NCBI GenBank assembly: GCA_022497145.1
Contig: MU385921.1
Span: forward strand, 1 to 64,000
From: Rostrohypoxylon terebratum
Lineage: Eukaryota; Ascomycota; Sordariomycetes; Xylariales; Hypoxylaceae
Direction: 5' to 3'
DNA length: 64,000 nt
Numbering within the stretch: the stretch's first letter is position 1; the number at the start of each line of letters is the position of its first letter. Positions 21,167-33,100 of this stretch are shown piece by piece. A model generated the notes under the pieces. That model was not told the origin of the DNA and searched no databases. It was given only the letters and a program-made list of their open reading frames with translations. Made by a program: the position numbers and the translations under genes.

Positions 21167-22216
21167 GGTTACAAGGCAAAATTTAGGTACAGAAGGTTGC
21201 TTGGTTATCTTTGAAATGGTGTAGCATTAAATTCATCAGCGAAGTAGAAAGTGGTGAGATTGAATGACGATGGAAGAATGGTGATAAATGACGGGGGGAG
21301 TGTACGATACTAGGTACGTAAGAAAGTCAACGCGAATTGTGCATTATTAAAGTGATGATTAGGTGTGGAAAGTGGAAATGGAAGGTAGTCGCGTCAAGGT
21401 TTGTGGCCCGAGCTCTATTCTACTACTAGTATGTACTCAACTAGGTTAAAACTTACGCAGTAGGTCTTAGGTAAGTATGGATGGTCTTCGCAGTGAAGTG
21501 GGTCTGCAGGTGCAGCTACCTACCTCAGGGCTGTGCAGGAACTTGAACAGGACGACATGGAGTACCTACTACCTACTAGGTACTAGATAGGTCCTAGTAG
21601 GTACCTAGTAGGTAATCACGGCAAATCTTCGGCTGTGTACAAGAAAAATAGGTACTACATAGTACACAGTAATACCTTACCTAGTATGTAATAGTAATCG
21701 TCAAGGCGTCGTCGAAATCATCTCAACTTCTCTCAACCATTAATATTCATCACAATTTTCGGTGCATCTCGATAATAATCGTGCAAGCTTCCCCCCCCAA
21801 AAAAGTTTTCAGGCTGTGTTGGTTGCCTCTCGTCTCCAAAAGCATTTATCCAGGTTACAATTGATTTAAATTATAGATACAATTTACTTGATTCGTTCCT
21901 TGAAATATTATTACGTACTTAAATAATGAACTTCTCGTGATGATCGTCGTATCAATAGAAGTCCCCTAGAATTATATTCTCCCGTTCTACCTATACCACC
22001 CATTCCTGCCAATTTCCGGTTTCCGTTTCCCCATTCTACCAGATCGTAGCTGGACTCACAGGTATCAATGGCTGAATAACAAACGCCACGAATGAGCCTG
22101 CCAGGATCATCCACAGTATTAGCCATGAACTCCCACTCGAATATGCTGGAAAGTCCCGGCAGTTACCAACAGCATATCTTTTAGTTAGTATACGTCATGA
22201 AAATGACAGATTATTT
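21167..22216. promoter_or_regulatory. Divergent intergenic region, ING gene / alpha-beta hydrolase
   Basis: About 1 kb between two divergent start codons. It holds a dense cluster of palindromic TACCTAGTAGGTA motifs at 21550-21615 and further copies at 21660-21690. No gene is visible; specific binding sites are not assigned. Confidence 0.45.
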
Positions 22217-23422
22217 ATGGAAATAACATCCATTGATGTCTCATCTCGTCTCGTCTCGTCTGCTCTGCTAACCTGTGGATTCTTGGCACCTTCTTATCTT
22301 GTAGCATTGAACAACTACCTGAGAAATATGCTAATTATCTTCATGCTATTCTTGCTACTCCTGCGGGAAGCCGCAGGCGTGGCCCCAGACAGCCAGGAAG
22401 CCAGGAAACGGCCGATTATTCTAAGTAAATCTGGCGGCTTTGTAGCGGGAGGCAATATTATCAAAAGCCCCGTGTTTCCCAATGCCACCCTTTCCTGCGA
22501 TCATGGCTACATGGAATACTTCATTCCCTGGAGGCCAAGGAGCACTAGCATTGTCATGTGGCATAGCGCGACCACGCAAGCGTTTCAAAATCGATGGGAC
22601 GGCGGCGAAGGTTACAAAGACATGTTTCTACGTCGTCGCTACCCTGTCTACCTCTGGGACGGCCCTCGGGTAGGGAGAGCCAACTGGGCATGCGAGCCAT
22701 ATCTTTACATGCCCTCGTATAGAGACCAAGGCAACTTTGTGGCCTGGAATTTTGGTCCCACCTACCCAAATTTCTGGCCAGGTGTACAATTCCCTACTCA
22801 AGATCGCGAGGCGTGGCAGCAAGCCACCAGCGCCCGCTATGTCGAGTTCGACACTAACAAGAACGTACACCTCGAATCACAGGCCGCAGCCGCAGCCGCA
22901 GACTCCGGCCGGCTTGGGGACAGCATCGTGTATCTTACCAACTCAGCTTCCGGGCTGCGTGCTCAACTAACGGTCACGAAGAGTAACACGACGAACATCA
23001 AAGCCATCGTGGCATACGAATCATACGGTTCTGTATTCCCAGATACGTACAATATTACCGCTGGAGAGCCATTCGGTCCCTTGAAGGTGCCCCTCGAAGA
23101 CTTTAAAAAATTGGCGAAGCTCAAGGCTATTCAGTTCGTGTGGGGTGACCATAGAGAAGAAAACTTCACGTTCCTTCGGCAAGCGAGACAAGCAGCAAAG
23201 CTCATTAACCTATACGGGGGGAACGCTCAAATTTTTTTTCTAACAAAGGACGGGGGTTTGAAGGGAAATACCCATTCTGCGTTTGCCGACATGAACAATG
23301 ACAAAGTTGCTGATCTCTTGGACGATTTTCTTGAGGAAAACGACCTAGATAGCTTCGATAGGGACAGCGATGACAGTCTTGATGATTTAGATCAAGAGTG
23401 GTTAAGGAGAAATTTCAATTAG
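22217..23422 (+). CDS. Secreted alpha/beta-hydrolase-fold protein
   Basis: Single-exon gene, 401 codons from the first ATG. A second in-frame ATG at 22328 starts MLIIFMLFLLLLREAAGVAP, a much better signal peptide, so a 364-aa form may be the real product. The body matches a fungal/bacterial alpha/beta-hydrolase group: GGFVAGG near the start, CDHGYMEYFIPW, MWHSATTQAFQNRWDGGEGY, and YPVYLWDGPRVGRANWACEP. The nucleophile elbow appears as YLTNSASGLRAQL rather than the classic GxSxG, with Ser in NSAS. KAIQFVWGDHREENF and GNTHSAFADM may carry the acid and histidine. The C-terminus is an acidic tail. Extracellular or vacuolar location is likely; the substrate is unknown. Confidence 0.8.
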   Translation: MEITSIDVSSRLVSSALLTCGFLAPSYLVALNNYLRNMLIIFMLFLLLLREAAGVAPDSQEARKRPIILSKSGGFVAGGNIIKSPVFPNATLSCDHGYMEYFIPWRPRSTSIVMWHSATTQAFQNRWDGGEGYKDMFLRRRYPVYLWDGPRVGRANWACEPYLYMPSYRDQGNFVAWNFGPTYPNFWPGVQFPTQDREAWQQATSARYVEFDTNKNVHLESQAAAAAADSGRLGDSIVYLTNSASGLRAQLTVTKSNTTNIKAIVAYESYGSVFPDTYNITAGEPFGPLKVPLEDFKKLAKLKAIQFVWGDHREENFTFLRQARQAAKLINLYGGNAQIFFLTKDGGLKGNTHSAFADMNNDKVADLLDDFLEENDLDSFDRDSDDSLDDLDQEWLRRNFN

Positions 23423-23766
23423 CTAGACATCTAGAAGTATTACGGGCATATCTCGGTAGTCTATATGTATCAAGCTACGCACTGGTTACGAACGTCGACG
23501 GTTTACACGATGAAATATGCCGTGTAAATCCCTAAGCGCGAGAGAAAACAGGCTCCAGAGAGGTTTCAAAATTATAAGCCAGAAAATTCCCTGTTGGTCG
23601 ATATCAAATCATGAGAGCGATCAGAGACCCGTATATAATTTAATAACACAATCTGAGAATAACTCGACAACCTTGCTCCAATTTGAGGCAGGAAGCCTTC
23701 CATCATTCCGTAGGTAGAAATGGACTGCTTTGGCCATGACAAACCCATAGTTACACCTCCAGTTCT
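23423..23766. other. Convergent spacer, nothing recognised
   Basis: Short spacer between the hydrolase stop and the 3' end of the cysteine-rich gene on the other strand. It contains AT-rich sequence suited to 3' ends and no recognisable gene. Confidence 0.5.
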
Positions 23767-24094
23767 TCACATCCGACTCCATTTGACCCGACTTCTCAAG
23801 CCAGATCTCTCTGTGTGCCCTCGTGTGTGAAATGTGCAATCACACAAGTCATTGCTGCAGCACCACTGGCCCTCGCCACCGTACATCTCACACGTCGAGC
23901 CTCTCGGGCAATACTGAGTGCAATCCTGCAAAGTGTTGTACATCCGGCATCCGCTGAACAAAAAACTAACATATGCTACCTAGCACGCATGTCAATAGGT
24001 AACTGGCAAAGACTTACTCCTGCTGGACGTTGAAAATATCCGGCACGGCATTTGCAATGCAAGCCAAGGCGAGAATGGTAGCGCTGATAAAGTT
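23767..24094 (-). CDS. Small cysteine-rich secreted-type protein, start codon not visible
   Basis: Candidate secreted, disulfide-rich fungal protein of unknown role. Reading complement(join(23767..23953, 24018..24094)) gives FISATILALACIANAVPDIF..., a good signal peptide with an AxA-type cleavage site (ANA). A GTAAGT...TTCAG intron (64 nt) follows, then a mature part with eight cysteines spaced C-x8-C-x3-C-x5-C-x9-CC-x4-C-x-C. The frame upstream of Phe runs into a TAA with no ATG. No upstream exon with a suitable ATG and donor is visible within ~100 nt. The start may have been lost (pseudogene), lie in a remote exon, or reflect a sequence error. The C-terminal ~20 residues are basic and less convincing. 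No known effector or toxin family was recognised. Confidence 0.45.
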
Positions 24095-25526
24095 TTACTG
24101 GCGGTGGTACCTCTAACATGAACTCCCATGTCTTCGGATACAACCTGCGCTGTTGTTGGAACGCTCCTACCTAGTATGCTGCAATGTAGATGATATTAAG
24201 TCTGACTTCTAATAATCCTGTTGGTCGAAAAAAATCGCAGCTTGCAAGCAAGGGCTCAGAATCAGCCTGTTAGCTTCAGACAATTCATCCATAGGTTCTT
24301 TGTCTAGTAGTTTATAAATGTATAATACTATACCTACCTACCTAGGCCGACAACTAGGAAATCGTTATGGGTCACGTTGAATCACTTTGGCGTATGTCGT
24401 AACAAGGATCTCTCACATCACCTTCTCTGAAGCTAAGCGTAGAGTCCTTTGATGAAATAGGGTTGTCAACAGCAACTCTCGCAACTTATGATAGGACTGA
24501 GATAATTATATTAAGTACCCAGCAGGTGTGCTAAAATGGCTGACCAAGGAGTTGTTGTATCGACTGGGGACTACGAATGAAGATCGGGATCATGTAGTTG
24601 TTGGCTATTCTAGTGATAAGTAGCATATATTTATACTACATACAAAGGGTTGTCGTCAATATTGTTTCGAAATAGAAACCGGCGTAACGTAAGAAAGGCT
24701 ACCTAGGTCCTAGGTTAGGTCCTAGGTTAGGTCCGAAGACCTAAGACGGGCAACTAGCTGGCGGCTTTTTAGAGCTAACTAACCTGTTGATAGGACGATA
24801 GTGACCAAGGCTTACACCAACAACATTACCATGATTCCACGGGCACTTTGAAGCGATAGAAGAAATATTTCATCATGCCTATAATTCATGTTGGTTTCTT
24901 GAATGTTTGCCTACTGCGTAAGTGGATACTATCGAAAAGCACCACGTCAAAACCCCTGAGGCTGAAAGTCATATATCTGCCAGTGGATCCCCTGTACCAT
25001 ACAGAATAAACACCGTACTAATATCAACATAGTACTAGATTGCGCAGGGAGAATTGGACCAATCATGACGCAGACTCATTTCCGATTGCGGTAATACCAT
25101 ATCACGCCAATACTACGATGGAGATGTTGGCTGCTACAGCATAAATTTCTTCGCATTATCCCTATCCAGATACCAACCAAGCTATTCACTAAACCCGATG
25201 GCCACCCATCAAATTACATCTAGAAGCAGTGGAATAAATATTAAAAAAAAAGTCATAGCATGATTATGAACACTCAGTTTTCCAGTAGCAAGACACACAT
25301 AACCCTGAAATACGCCTCCTTTCCCGACCGTTTTAGTTCGACCATATCAGTCGGTTATGATGACGACTACCTGCCCGATGATTGCCAACCTTGCCGTCGC
25401 ATCTCCTTTTGCATTTTCTCGTATCCTACATGAAGCCCCAAGCCCCTCGAACTCTCCCTTACAAGGTAGGTAACCTAGAGTAGTATATACCTACCTAGTA
25501 GGACCCAGGTGCACCCGTGCATCTGC
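24095..25526. other. Intergenic, no gene recognised
   Basis: About 1.4 kb of AT-rich DNA with short open frames only. It contains a small tandem array of TAGGTCC / CTAGGTTAGG units at about 24702-24735 and TACCTACCTACC motifs at 24333 and 25490. Nothing else was recognised. Confidence 0.5.
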
Positions 25527-26790
25527 TTAAACACCCCCAACAGCACCAAGCCCCACCCCAGTTACTGCCGCAGCGAGCACCCAGACGCTACTCCAAGCCG
25601 CAGCGCCCGGGGTCTCGACGCCTTCGATGGTGTAGCGTGTTTGAAGAAAAGTATTCGTGCCCGTGACCAACATGAGCAGGGCCGTCCTCTGAATCACAAC
25701 TTTGGTCTGGACACTCCAACCCCAGAAGTTCCAGCGCATCGTCTCCGCCAGGCTCGCGCTCACCGGGTCGAACTTCTCCTTGTCATCGCTTTCTGGGGCA
25801 ACTGTACCCTCCGCAGGCGTGAACACGAACACCTGTGCCGCGAACCCGAGGACAATAGTGACGGGTAGCAGGCCGACATATGTGGCCTCGTGGGCGGAAG
25901 TAATCGATGGTAGGCTCGTGAAGTACACGACAAGATACGTAGGTAGGTACGTGGCGTATGCAAAGAATAGGGTCACGCTGTAGATTGCGCCAGCTAGGAG
26001 GGTCGTCAACAGCGCGATGGGCCGATCCGCAATGATGTCGGCGTTGGGGGCGTGATGAGGGTCCGCGTGTGCCGTGGAAAGAGGTCGCAAGAGGCGGAAG
26101 GGGATGTACGTCGCGAGGGTTTCGACAGCAAGGGTTAGGATGAGGGCGCTGGGCGGGGAAGAGTAGAACGCGTATAAGAGGTAGAGCTATGGGCGCTGTC
26201 AGTTATCAACTCTCGTTTGAGAGACGAGATCGCGCTGCGTCCTAAGTCTCAAGGTACGGCATTGAACGGGAGTACAGGGTTGGTGGAAATATTAACTCAC
26301 CAAAGGGCCATGGGAGAGTAAGTTCAAGGCCGTGATGTCGTAGCCGTCATAGTTCCCGAACCATCCTAACGCGAGTTCAAATCTTCCCAAGAAAAGAAAG
26401 ATAAAAGTTAGAATTACGTCAATGAAGGTCTTCCTAGCCATCCACAGCTACTAGTAATAACCACCAAGATCCATCATACACTCACATTTTCCAGCCTGTC
26501 ACGATACCAAAATCTGACCAAGTACTTAGCACTCGCGTGTATGGCACTAAAGGTCCTTTTGTATGGCTCCAACTGAGCGCGAACCCCAAGGCAGATAACG
26601 ATAGGCTAAGGACGGCGACTAGCGGGAATTGGATGAGCTGTGGTAGCTTCGATGGGACAACGTCTCCGACATGTTCTTCCTTAGAAGGCGAGGTTGTCGG
26701 GCCCTCGATCTTGGTGATAGTGACGGCAGTGGGCGTTACGGAAGCAATACCGGCATTCTCCGCCGCGCGGGTCTGATTCCTAGTTCGCAT
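25527..26790 (-). CDS. Multi-pass membrane protein of unknown function
   Basis: I do not recognise the family. The model is complement(join(25527..26186, 26301..26433, 26486..26790)), 365 aa, from the ATG of MRTRNQTRAAENAG. Introns of 52 and 114 nt use GTGAGT donors, and both junctions keep the frame: TGWKM-KTFIDVILTF and LLSHGP-LYLLYAFY. The N-terminal ~50 residues are hydrophilic. About seven hydrophobic segments follow, including LPQLIQFPLVAVLSLSLSAL, TFIDVILTFIFLFLG, PSALILTLAVETLATYIPF, LLTTLLAGAIYSVTLFFAYA, and a final AAAWSSVWVLAAAVTGVGLG. A charged loop (PESDDKEKFDP) separates the last helices. The charged WFGNYDGYDI motif after helix 2 and the even exon structure suggest a conserved fungal protein. 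Membrane location is inferred from hydropathy only. Confidence 0.72.
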
Positions 26791-28640
26791 CGTCGTGGAT
26801 TCGACTGGTTTGTTTAGATTGACGACCCTTCGGCTGCCTGGATGATATGACGATTGAATAGGGGAATTGAGTAAATCCTACGCGCGATCGAAGTGCTTAT
26901 TCAATGCACGATTATAAAAGGAGATGATCGTTTTTCGGACTTGTGTTGCTACCTAGTTAAGGACTCGGAATAACTAGAATCCAGCGCGAAGAATAAATGT
27001 CAAATGTTGTTTCCAAGTCCGATGTGTTTATCGAGTCTTGGGTATGCAATTTACATGTTTGGACAGTGGACGCTGGAAGGAGATATGGAATTATTGACCT
27101 ACAGTAGGACCTAGCAGCTAGTACTAGTAGTAGCTAGTACTTGGTAACTAGCCCCACGTAGGTAAGCTTAAGCCCCGGAGCTGCCAAAGTTTGTACGATC
27201 AACAAAACCCTGGTGGGGTGGGGGTTTGGAAATCGCATTGGAGAGAAAGCTCCAGCTCCAACTTAACTGCCTTTGTATGTGGGGAACCTTGAGGAGATTA
27301 TCTACTACTACCTAGTAGGTAGGTAGGGGGTACAGTACCTACTAGTAGCCCTACCTACTACGCTGAGGCTAGTAGTAGCTGAAAGCACAAGATCCGCTGT
27401 ATTATCTACAGCACTGAGGCTTATAGGTTACAGTATTGTACGTACAATACAATACCACCGTAGTTCGCGGTCGGGGTTATCAGTGTAGGTATGGAATGCC
27501 TGTTACTATAGGTACATAGGTACTGTATGCTACTACACCTGCTACAGCTACACACATGGGCAACCTTGAAGTGCCAAGGTTACCGGCTGCTAATGACGTC
27601 TTCTCATCCGTCCCCCCGTCTCTTTTCTCGAGCCGCCTTACTACTACCTACCTAGTAGTAGGTAGCCAGCTACCATACACACCTGGGCACACATGTAAAC
27701 CCCCACTGCCTGGCCGGTCGACAACACAAACCAAAAACCACAAATATCGCTTTTCAGAAGGGAACCCAAGTCCTTTCTATCATCAGTCTTCCGTCCTACC
27801 TCCTTCAATTTTTCTTCCTTCCCCGCGACCCCCGACCCCGTTTTCATTACCTGCCTAGTAGGTACCTACCTAGTAATGAATTTTTGCTGTCTCGTTGCCG
27901 GTGTGACTTTTGAAGGTCGCTACCTACTGGTAATGAACCCGATGCTCTTGGATGGACAACCCCATGTGCGTTTGTTGCCTACCAAGGTTCCCGCAACGTG
28001 GAGGCCATTCCGTTTGTGACAGCCAGCTACCTATATCCATGGATATCGACGTGCATGTCGGTACAGAAGGGAGAGGTCCCGAGTCGTTGGTATCACGATC
28101 AATTACTAGGTAGTTCCCTTACCGATATTACGGTACCTCATTGGTAAAGCTCAACTTTACTCTTTCAGCCTGTCAGTCTTCGCACACTACTGCCACTAAA
28201 TCTGCCCTCCACCTACACAACCATCGCCAGTCAGCATCAGAGTGCATGCTGGGTGATCAGACCCCTACTAGTAGGTCGGGATCTTTTGTCTTAAATCTGT
28301 TTTCATTCATAGAGAACAAATGGATGTTCTCGGTCTCATTGACTAGGCATCACACGCTTTGCCCATGAGAAACCGTTCCTGTTCTCCGCCTTTGCTAAAA
28401 ATCTCAACTATGTTGGATGTTCGCTCGACGCTCCCTCCGATCCTCACTTTAACCTCTTGGAGAGTATACACTGGGGCGTTGTTTCCCCGGCTGCCTCCAT
28501 TCTTCGGTGCTGAGATTTCGGCCGCGGAGCGAACCACCCCCCCTAACCTTTACAAAATTTGTTATACGGCGATGTACAAAGGAAATCAACAAAACGCCAC
28601 GATTCGTTTCATGTCATCTCTCGAGTGAACGATCCAGAGT
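26791..28640. other. Intergenic, motif-rich, no gene recognised
   Basis: The promoter of the membrane-protein gene lies at the left. At 27110-27150 and 27300-27370 there are clusters of CTAGTAGTAGCTAGTAC and CCTAGTAGGTAGGTAG, and more at 27640-27665 and 27850-27875. A TATCCATGGATA palindrome occurs at 28034-28045. Open frames here are short and lack recognisable content. Confidence 0.5.
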
Positions 28641-30177
28641 TTAATCCTCCATACGGCCAAACATCATCTCGTCATCCTCTTCGCTACTACGCGCCCTCAG
28701 ACGAAGATCTCCGTCGTCCTCGTCCATGATGCTGCCCTCACTATCTTCCATTTTTACATCTTGCGTGTGCCGGAGCTCGCCTCGGGTGAAACTCTCCGGC
28801 ATCTGACCGGACGGGAAACTGTTGATGAAACTCGTGCTGGCAAAGGCAGCGTGGTCTAGGTATTGAGCAGGCAACGGCGGCACGGGAGGAGCGTCGTTGG
28901 GTAGTCTAGCATCCCGTCCCCCTCCGTTGCTTCCGAAACTGCAGCTAAGCAACTCGACCGCCGCGGCAAGGTCACGATCATCTTGACCGGTGCTGTTCAT
29001 ACCTGAAGAAGGGGGACGTCGGTCTGTGCTTGCGTGTCGAAAATGGCCGAATATGTTCCCGCTAGGCACGCTTCCTGGAAAGAATGAGCCCGATATGCCC
29101 GACTGGAACGATCGGGAATAACTGCTTCCGTTGCTGTTCCTCTTTGGTGCTGTGCGGTAGGCGAGAGTATTAGTCCCGCTGAAGGTCTCCGGTTGCGGCG
29201 GCGGGGTGGTATCGGCGGAACTGTGGCTGTCGTGGATCTCCGAATAGCCTGATGCGGTAGGGGAAGCTGATTCGGGGTCGCTAGCGAAATCCTTGGCCGA
29301 GTCGGGTGGGGTGGTCGCATCTTCGGTGTTCATGGCGACGAGAACCGATGCCGCTTCGAGTAGTTGAACTTGTTGGTGCTTAGATATGAGCAGTTTTGAC
29401 GTGAGAGACCACTCGGGAGTATGTTCCCACCTAGCAAGCAAATCGTCAACACAGGTTCACGTTCAATCACCCGGGGTTTGGTGAAAGTGGCGCGGCCAGA
29501 CCATCCTTGTCTTTCAAGGTAGGAACACGCATTCATTATCCAGCGGCCTGGGCAAGTGAATGCAGAGAAAAGGCAGTGGATAGGAAAATGGGCACCAACA
29601 AATGCTTAGTCAAGCAGCTGCTATGCTTGTATCCCTTCCCGCACTTGTCGCAGCGGAGTTCAATTCGGTTGCTCTTCTTGCCCTCCTTCGTTAGGGGCTG
29701 CCCATCACTCGCTCGCCTAATGCGAGCTGTCTGCAGCCCACCATCACCTTCGTCGGCCGACATATCGTTCGAGGAGTCGTCGATAGCATCTTCCGACCCT
29801 TCCGGCTTCATACTCATGGAGAATCTGTGGGTCGGTAAGCTGGCGGGAGGAGAAGGTAAGCTACCGACGATGGCTGATCTCGCAGCGGCAGACTTGGACA
29901 TGGTGCCGCGACGAGAACCGACAGCGATGGGAAGCGGTCCGACCTTATCGCCAGCTTCCTCAAGGGCTGCTGCGACGGCTGCGACATTAGCGGCGGTGTT
30001 GGTCATGCTCTTTCGGCGTGTTACGCGATGGGTGGCATTGAGGGCGCCGGACAAAGCGGAGTAGGTGTGAGAATTGTTGCGAGAATGGGACAATGGTCTT
30101 GCAGCGCCCAAGGAAGACGCCGAACTGGAAGAGATAGATTGACGGTGTTGGGTCAATGGCCTCACTGATGTTTGCAT
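28641..30177 (-). CDS. Single C2H2 zinc-finger protein
   Basis: Putative nuclear DNA- or protein-binding regulator. The model is complement(join(28641..29430, 29600..30177)), 455 aa. The ATG at 30177 opens MQTSVRPLTQHRQSISSSSA. The 169-nt intron (donor GTTGGT, acceptor GCTAG) falls inside the finger; joining restores CDKCGKGYKHSSCLTKHLWEH, which fits C-x2-C-x12-H-x3-H. It is followed by TPEWSLTSKLLISKHQQVQL, a helix conserved in a group of fungal single-finger proteins. The N-terminal half has basic RRKS/RRG patches and Ser-rich linkers. The C-terminal half is Ser/Pro-rich with acidic ends (MEDSEGSIMDEDDGDL and SSEEDDEMMFGRMED). Only one finger is present, so DNA binding on its own would be unusual. 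Splicing across the histidine pair gives good confidence in the model. Confidence 0.83.
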
Positions 30178-33100
30178 TTCCTATCGTCGTGGCAGACGCG
30201 AATGATCAGCATGATTGTTCTAATCTAGGAAGCGAGCCGGGAGCGGGTAATGGTCGTCAGTGATGGTCAATGGCGATCAATGGTGGTGACAAGTAAAAGT
30301 AAATTGGTGCAAACTGCTGGATTACCTTGGAAGAGGCCATTGCCGAACACATAAATAGTAGAACGACAAAATATTCGTCTCTACTGACGGCGATATTTTA
30401 TTTTATTACCTACTCTTCACCTCAGCTCGTGTCTCACTCGATTGTTGAAGAATGTAGCGAAATCGAGCAAGCAAGAGGAAACAAAAAAAAGCAAAGCAAT
30501 AGGAATTATCGGCAATGGTGGGTGGACTATGATATGTATTGGTCGGTCAGGAGAGGTTGTGGTGGTATTGTAGGTGGTGTTAGTGGAGGGCGGGATGTTG
30601 GGAAAGAAGAAAAGCCGTCCGAAGTTCGAAGATAATTATTTTTTTTCTTTGGTCCTTTGGGAATTGAGGAAACAACAAAGGGTCAATCAATTGCACAAAA
30701 AATATTTTTTTATGGATTGAACCTTGGGACCTTGGGACCTTGGGAAGTTTACGAGTAGAGGCTACAACTTTGTACTGGTAGTATGCATGTTTAGGCAGGT
30801 ACAAGATTGACTATTGACTGTACAAGTACACGGATAATACAGTTTGATGTACATTATACATACATACCAGGTATGTATGTATGTACCTACATACACATAT
30901 CAATTGATTCATCCATAGTATTAGTATGTACACATGCATTCATTCATGTTTGAGTAACCTTAGTCGGTTGTTCATCAGGTGGTCAACCGTTGAAATAATA
31001 TTGGAACCGGAAAGTGGCCTCGAGTCCTTGACTGCTTGACTACGCCCTCCTCTAGCTCTTATTATTCTGATTTCAGCATTACTCCTATTAATATCATGAG
31101 CCCTGAAGTCGCACCTGTTGTTCCTATTGATATCCATATGAACTCTAGATAATGCATACACAGTATACTATGTGTATATACACATATAAGTGATTATGTA
31201 CCTACGTTTATGTATGTATGATGTATATAATACCTTAGGTAGTACATACATAGTACCTACCTACATTGTCAAAAGCAAGCTAGACATTTAGAGGGAAACC
31301 AGGACTCCAGGACATCCATGGATGTCTCTCAGCTAACATTTAAACATACTACTACTATTAATACAATAATAGAGAGATAGGAAATGGGAAGTGGCATGTG
31401 GTGCGCTGGGTGCGTTGTAGTGGTGTGGTGGTCATGCTGGATTGTTCTTGTCTCGCTTTTAATCTAACCCCCTCCCTCTTCGTTGATTTGCGCTCCCCCC
31501 CCCCTTCAAACTTTCTCATCCTTCCTCATCTCCATCTCTCCCGTCTCGTCCGTCCTATTATTTAACGGATCTAGGCAGAGGCTTACACTAATAGGTACAC
31601 AATAGGTAGAATCCACAAGAGCGCATTAGGAGATTGATAGGTACAATGCACTCTCTGCACAATGCACATCAAATAGTTCTGTCCCCGTATCTCATGTAGG
31701 TACTTACAACATTGAATTACTAGGACCTGGGTCACATTATGGATTATGGGCATTTAGTGCAATCGTTGATGCAGCGCACACATGGAGATGTACCTAAGTA
31801 CAGCTGACTAGCCCCATCTGGTGTTAGTAGTATATTGGTTGCAATGCTAGCCAAAGTAGATCTAGTGTACAATACCCTAGTAGTATTAATTAGTTCCAAC
31901 ATTTGAAGTCCCCCAGTCAGCGTTCAGTCAGGCACACGTACAGCTGTACATACTATGTACACAGGCAGACAAGTTGTTGTACAGTATGTACGCAGTACTT
32001 GGAAATTTTCTTACTCAGAAGTTGCTATACGATGTGTAGACCAGGAAAGTCATTTTGGGGGAAAACGAGATGAAAAGACGGATTCCCAGCTACCATGTAC
32101 ATACATATTATGTATATACCATAGTATACCTACTACCTGGTCCTACCATACCTCATATCCTAGTTCCTACTAGATCTAAGGACAGCCCCGGAGACGGGGT
32201 ACTATTATGGCATTGAGACAACCTGAACAAAATTCTCTCCCCACCCCATCTGCCCGTCAGACCGTCAACCCGGCTGCTGTAAGTTTCTTTCCCTCGCCTA
32301 GATAATAGTACTACAATCATACATAGTAAACCGCGAGATTAGACGGACAGGTTCTATAAATGCCTGCTAGCTATATGTAGGTACAATCCTGTAGCACGTG
32401 GTTCAGACGAATGGGAGTTGGAACTTGGTATGTCTTTTACTTCCTAAGAGGTAAAGTGGTAAAGGATCGCGGAGTCGGACAAATAAAAGGCTGCTCCAAG
32501 ACATATGAGGGACGAGACGAACTACCCATTTCATAGACAGCTAGGTGCGATACATATTACAGCAATTCTTCATGAGTGGGAGAGTGTAACTGTTCAGCCT
32601 ACATAAGACTTAAGTACCTAGGCAGCTAGGTAAGACGGGCTAGGTATCTACCTACCGATATTTGAAAGCGAGGTTTTATTATACAATACTCACCTATCAT
32701 AAAACGACAACAGTGGTCTGCTATTATATACATCTTAATTGACAAGTGGCAACACGAACGTGGCATATCATGCCTACATGTAGTAGCAGTATATATTCAA
32801 TCTACCAGCTTACAGAGTAAGTACCTAGGACCTAGTACTTAATGTCATTCGCAAATAACCTTATTAAGAGAACGAAACCTTGAATGCTTGCATTTCGCAT
32901 AAAGGTAGAGAGAGGTATCATACATTATAGCAATTGGTGCAACCCTTTACTTAAATAGGTTTAGAGAGGGCGTACGCGTAATGAAAAGGAAGATTAATAA
33001 GGGGGTTAATTGGCTACCTTCGATTCCCGAGTCAAATAGGCAAGGTTAAGTACCCACCAGAACAATACTAGGCTTTATAAGAATAAAAGGCTTGAGTTCA

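Noticed and set aside
26537..26776. Plus-strand open frame opposite exon 1 of the membrane protein
   Set aside because: It is the antisense shadow of a spliced gene with clear membrane helices.
28359..28628. 89-codon plus-strand frame downstream of the C2H2 gene
   Set aside because: No recognisable content and it lies in the expected 3' flank of the minus-strand gene.
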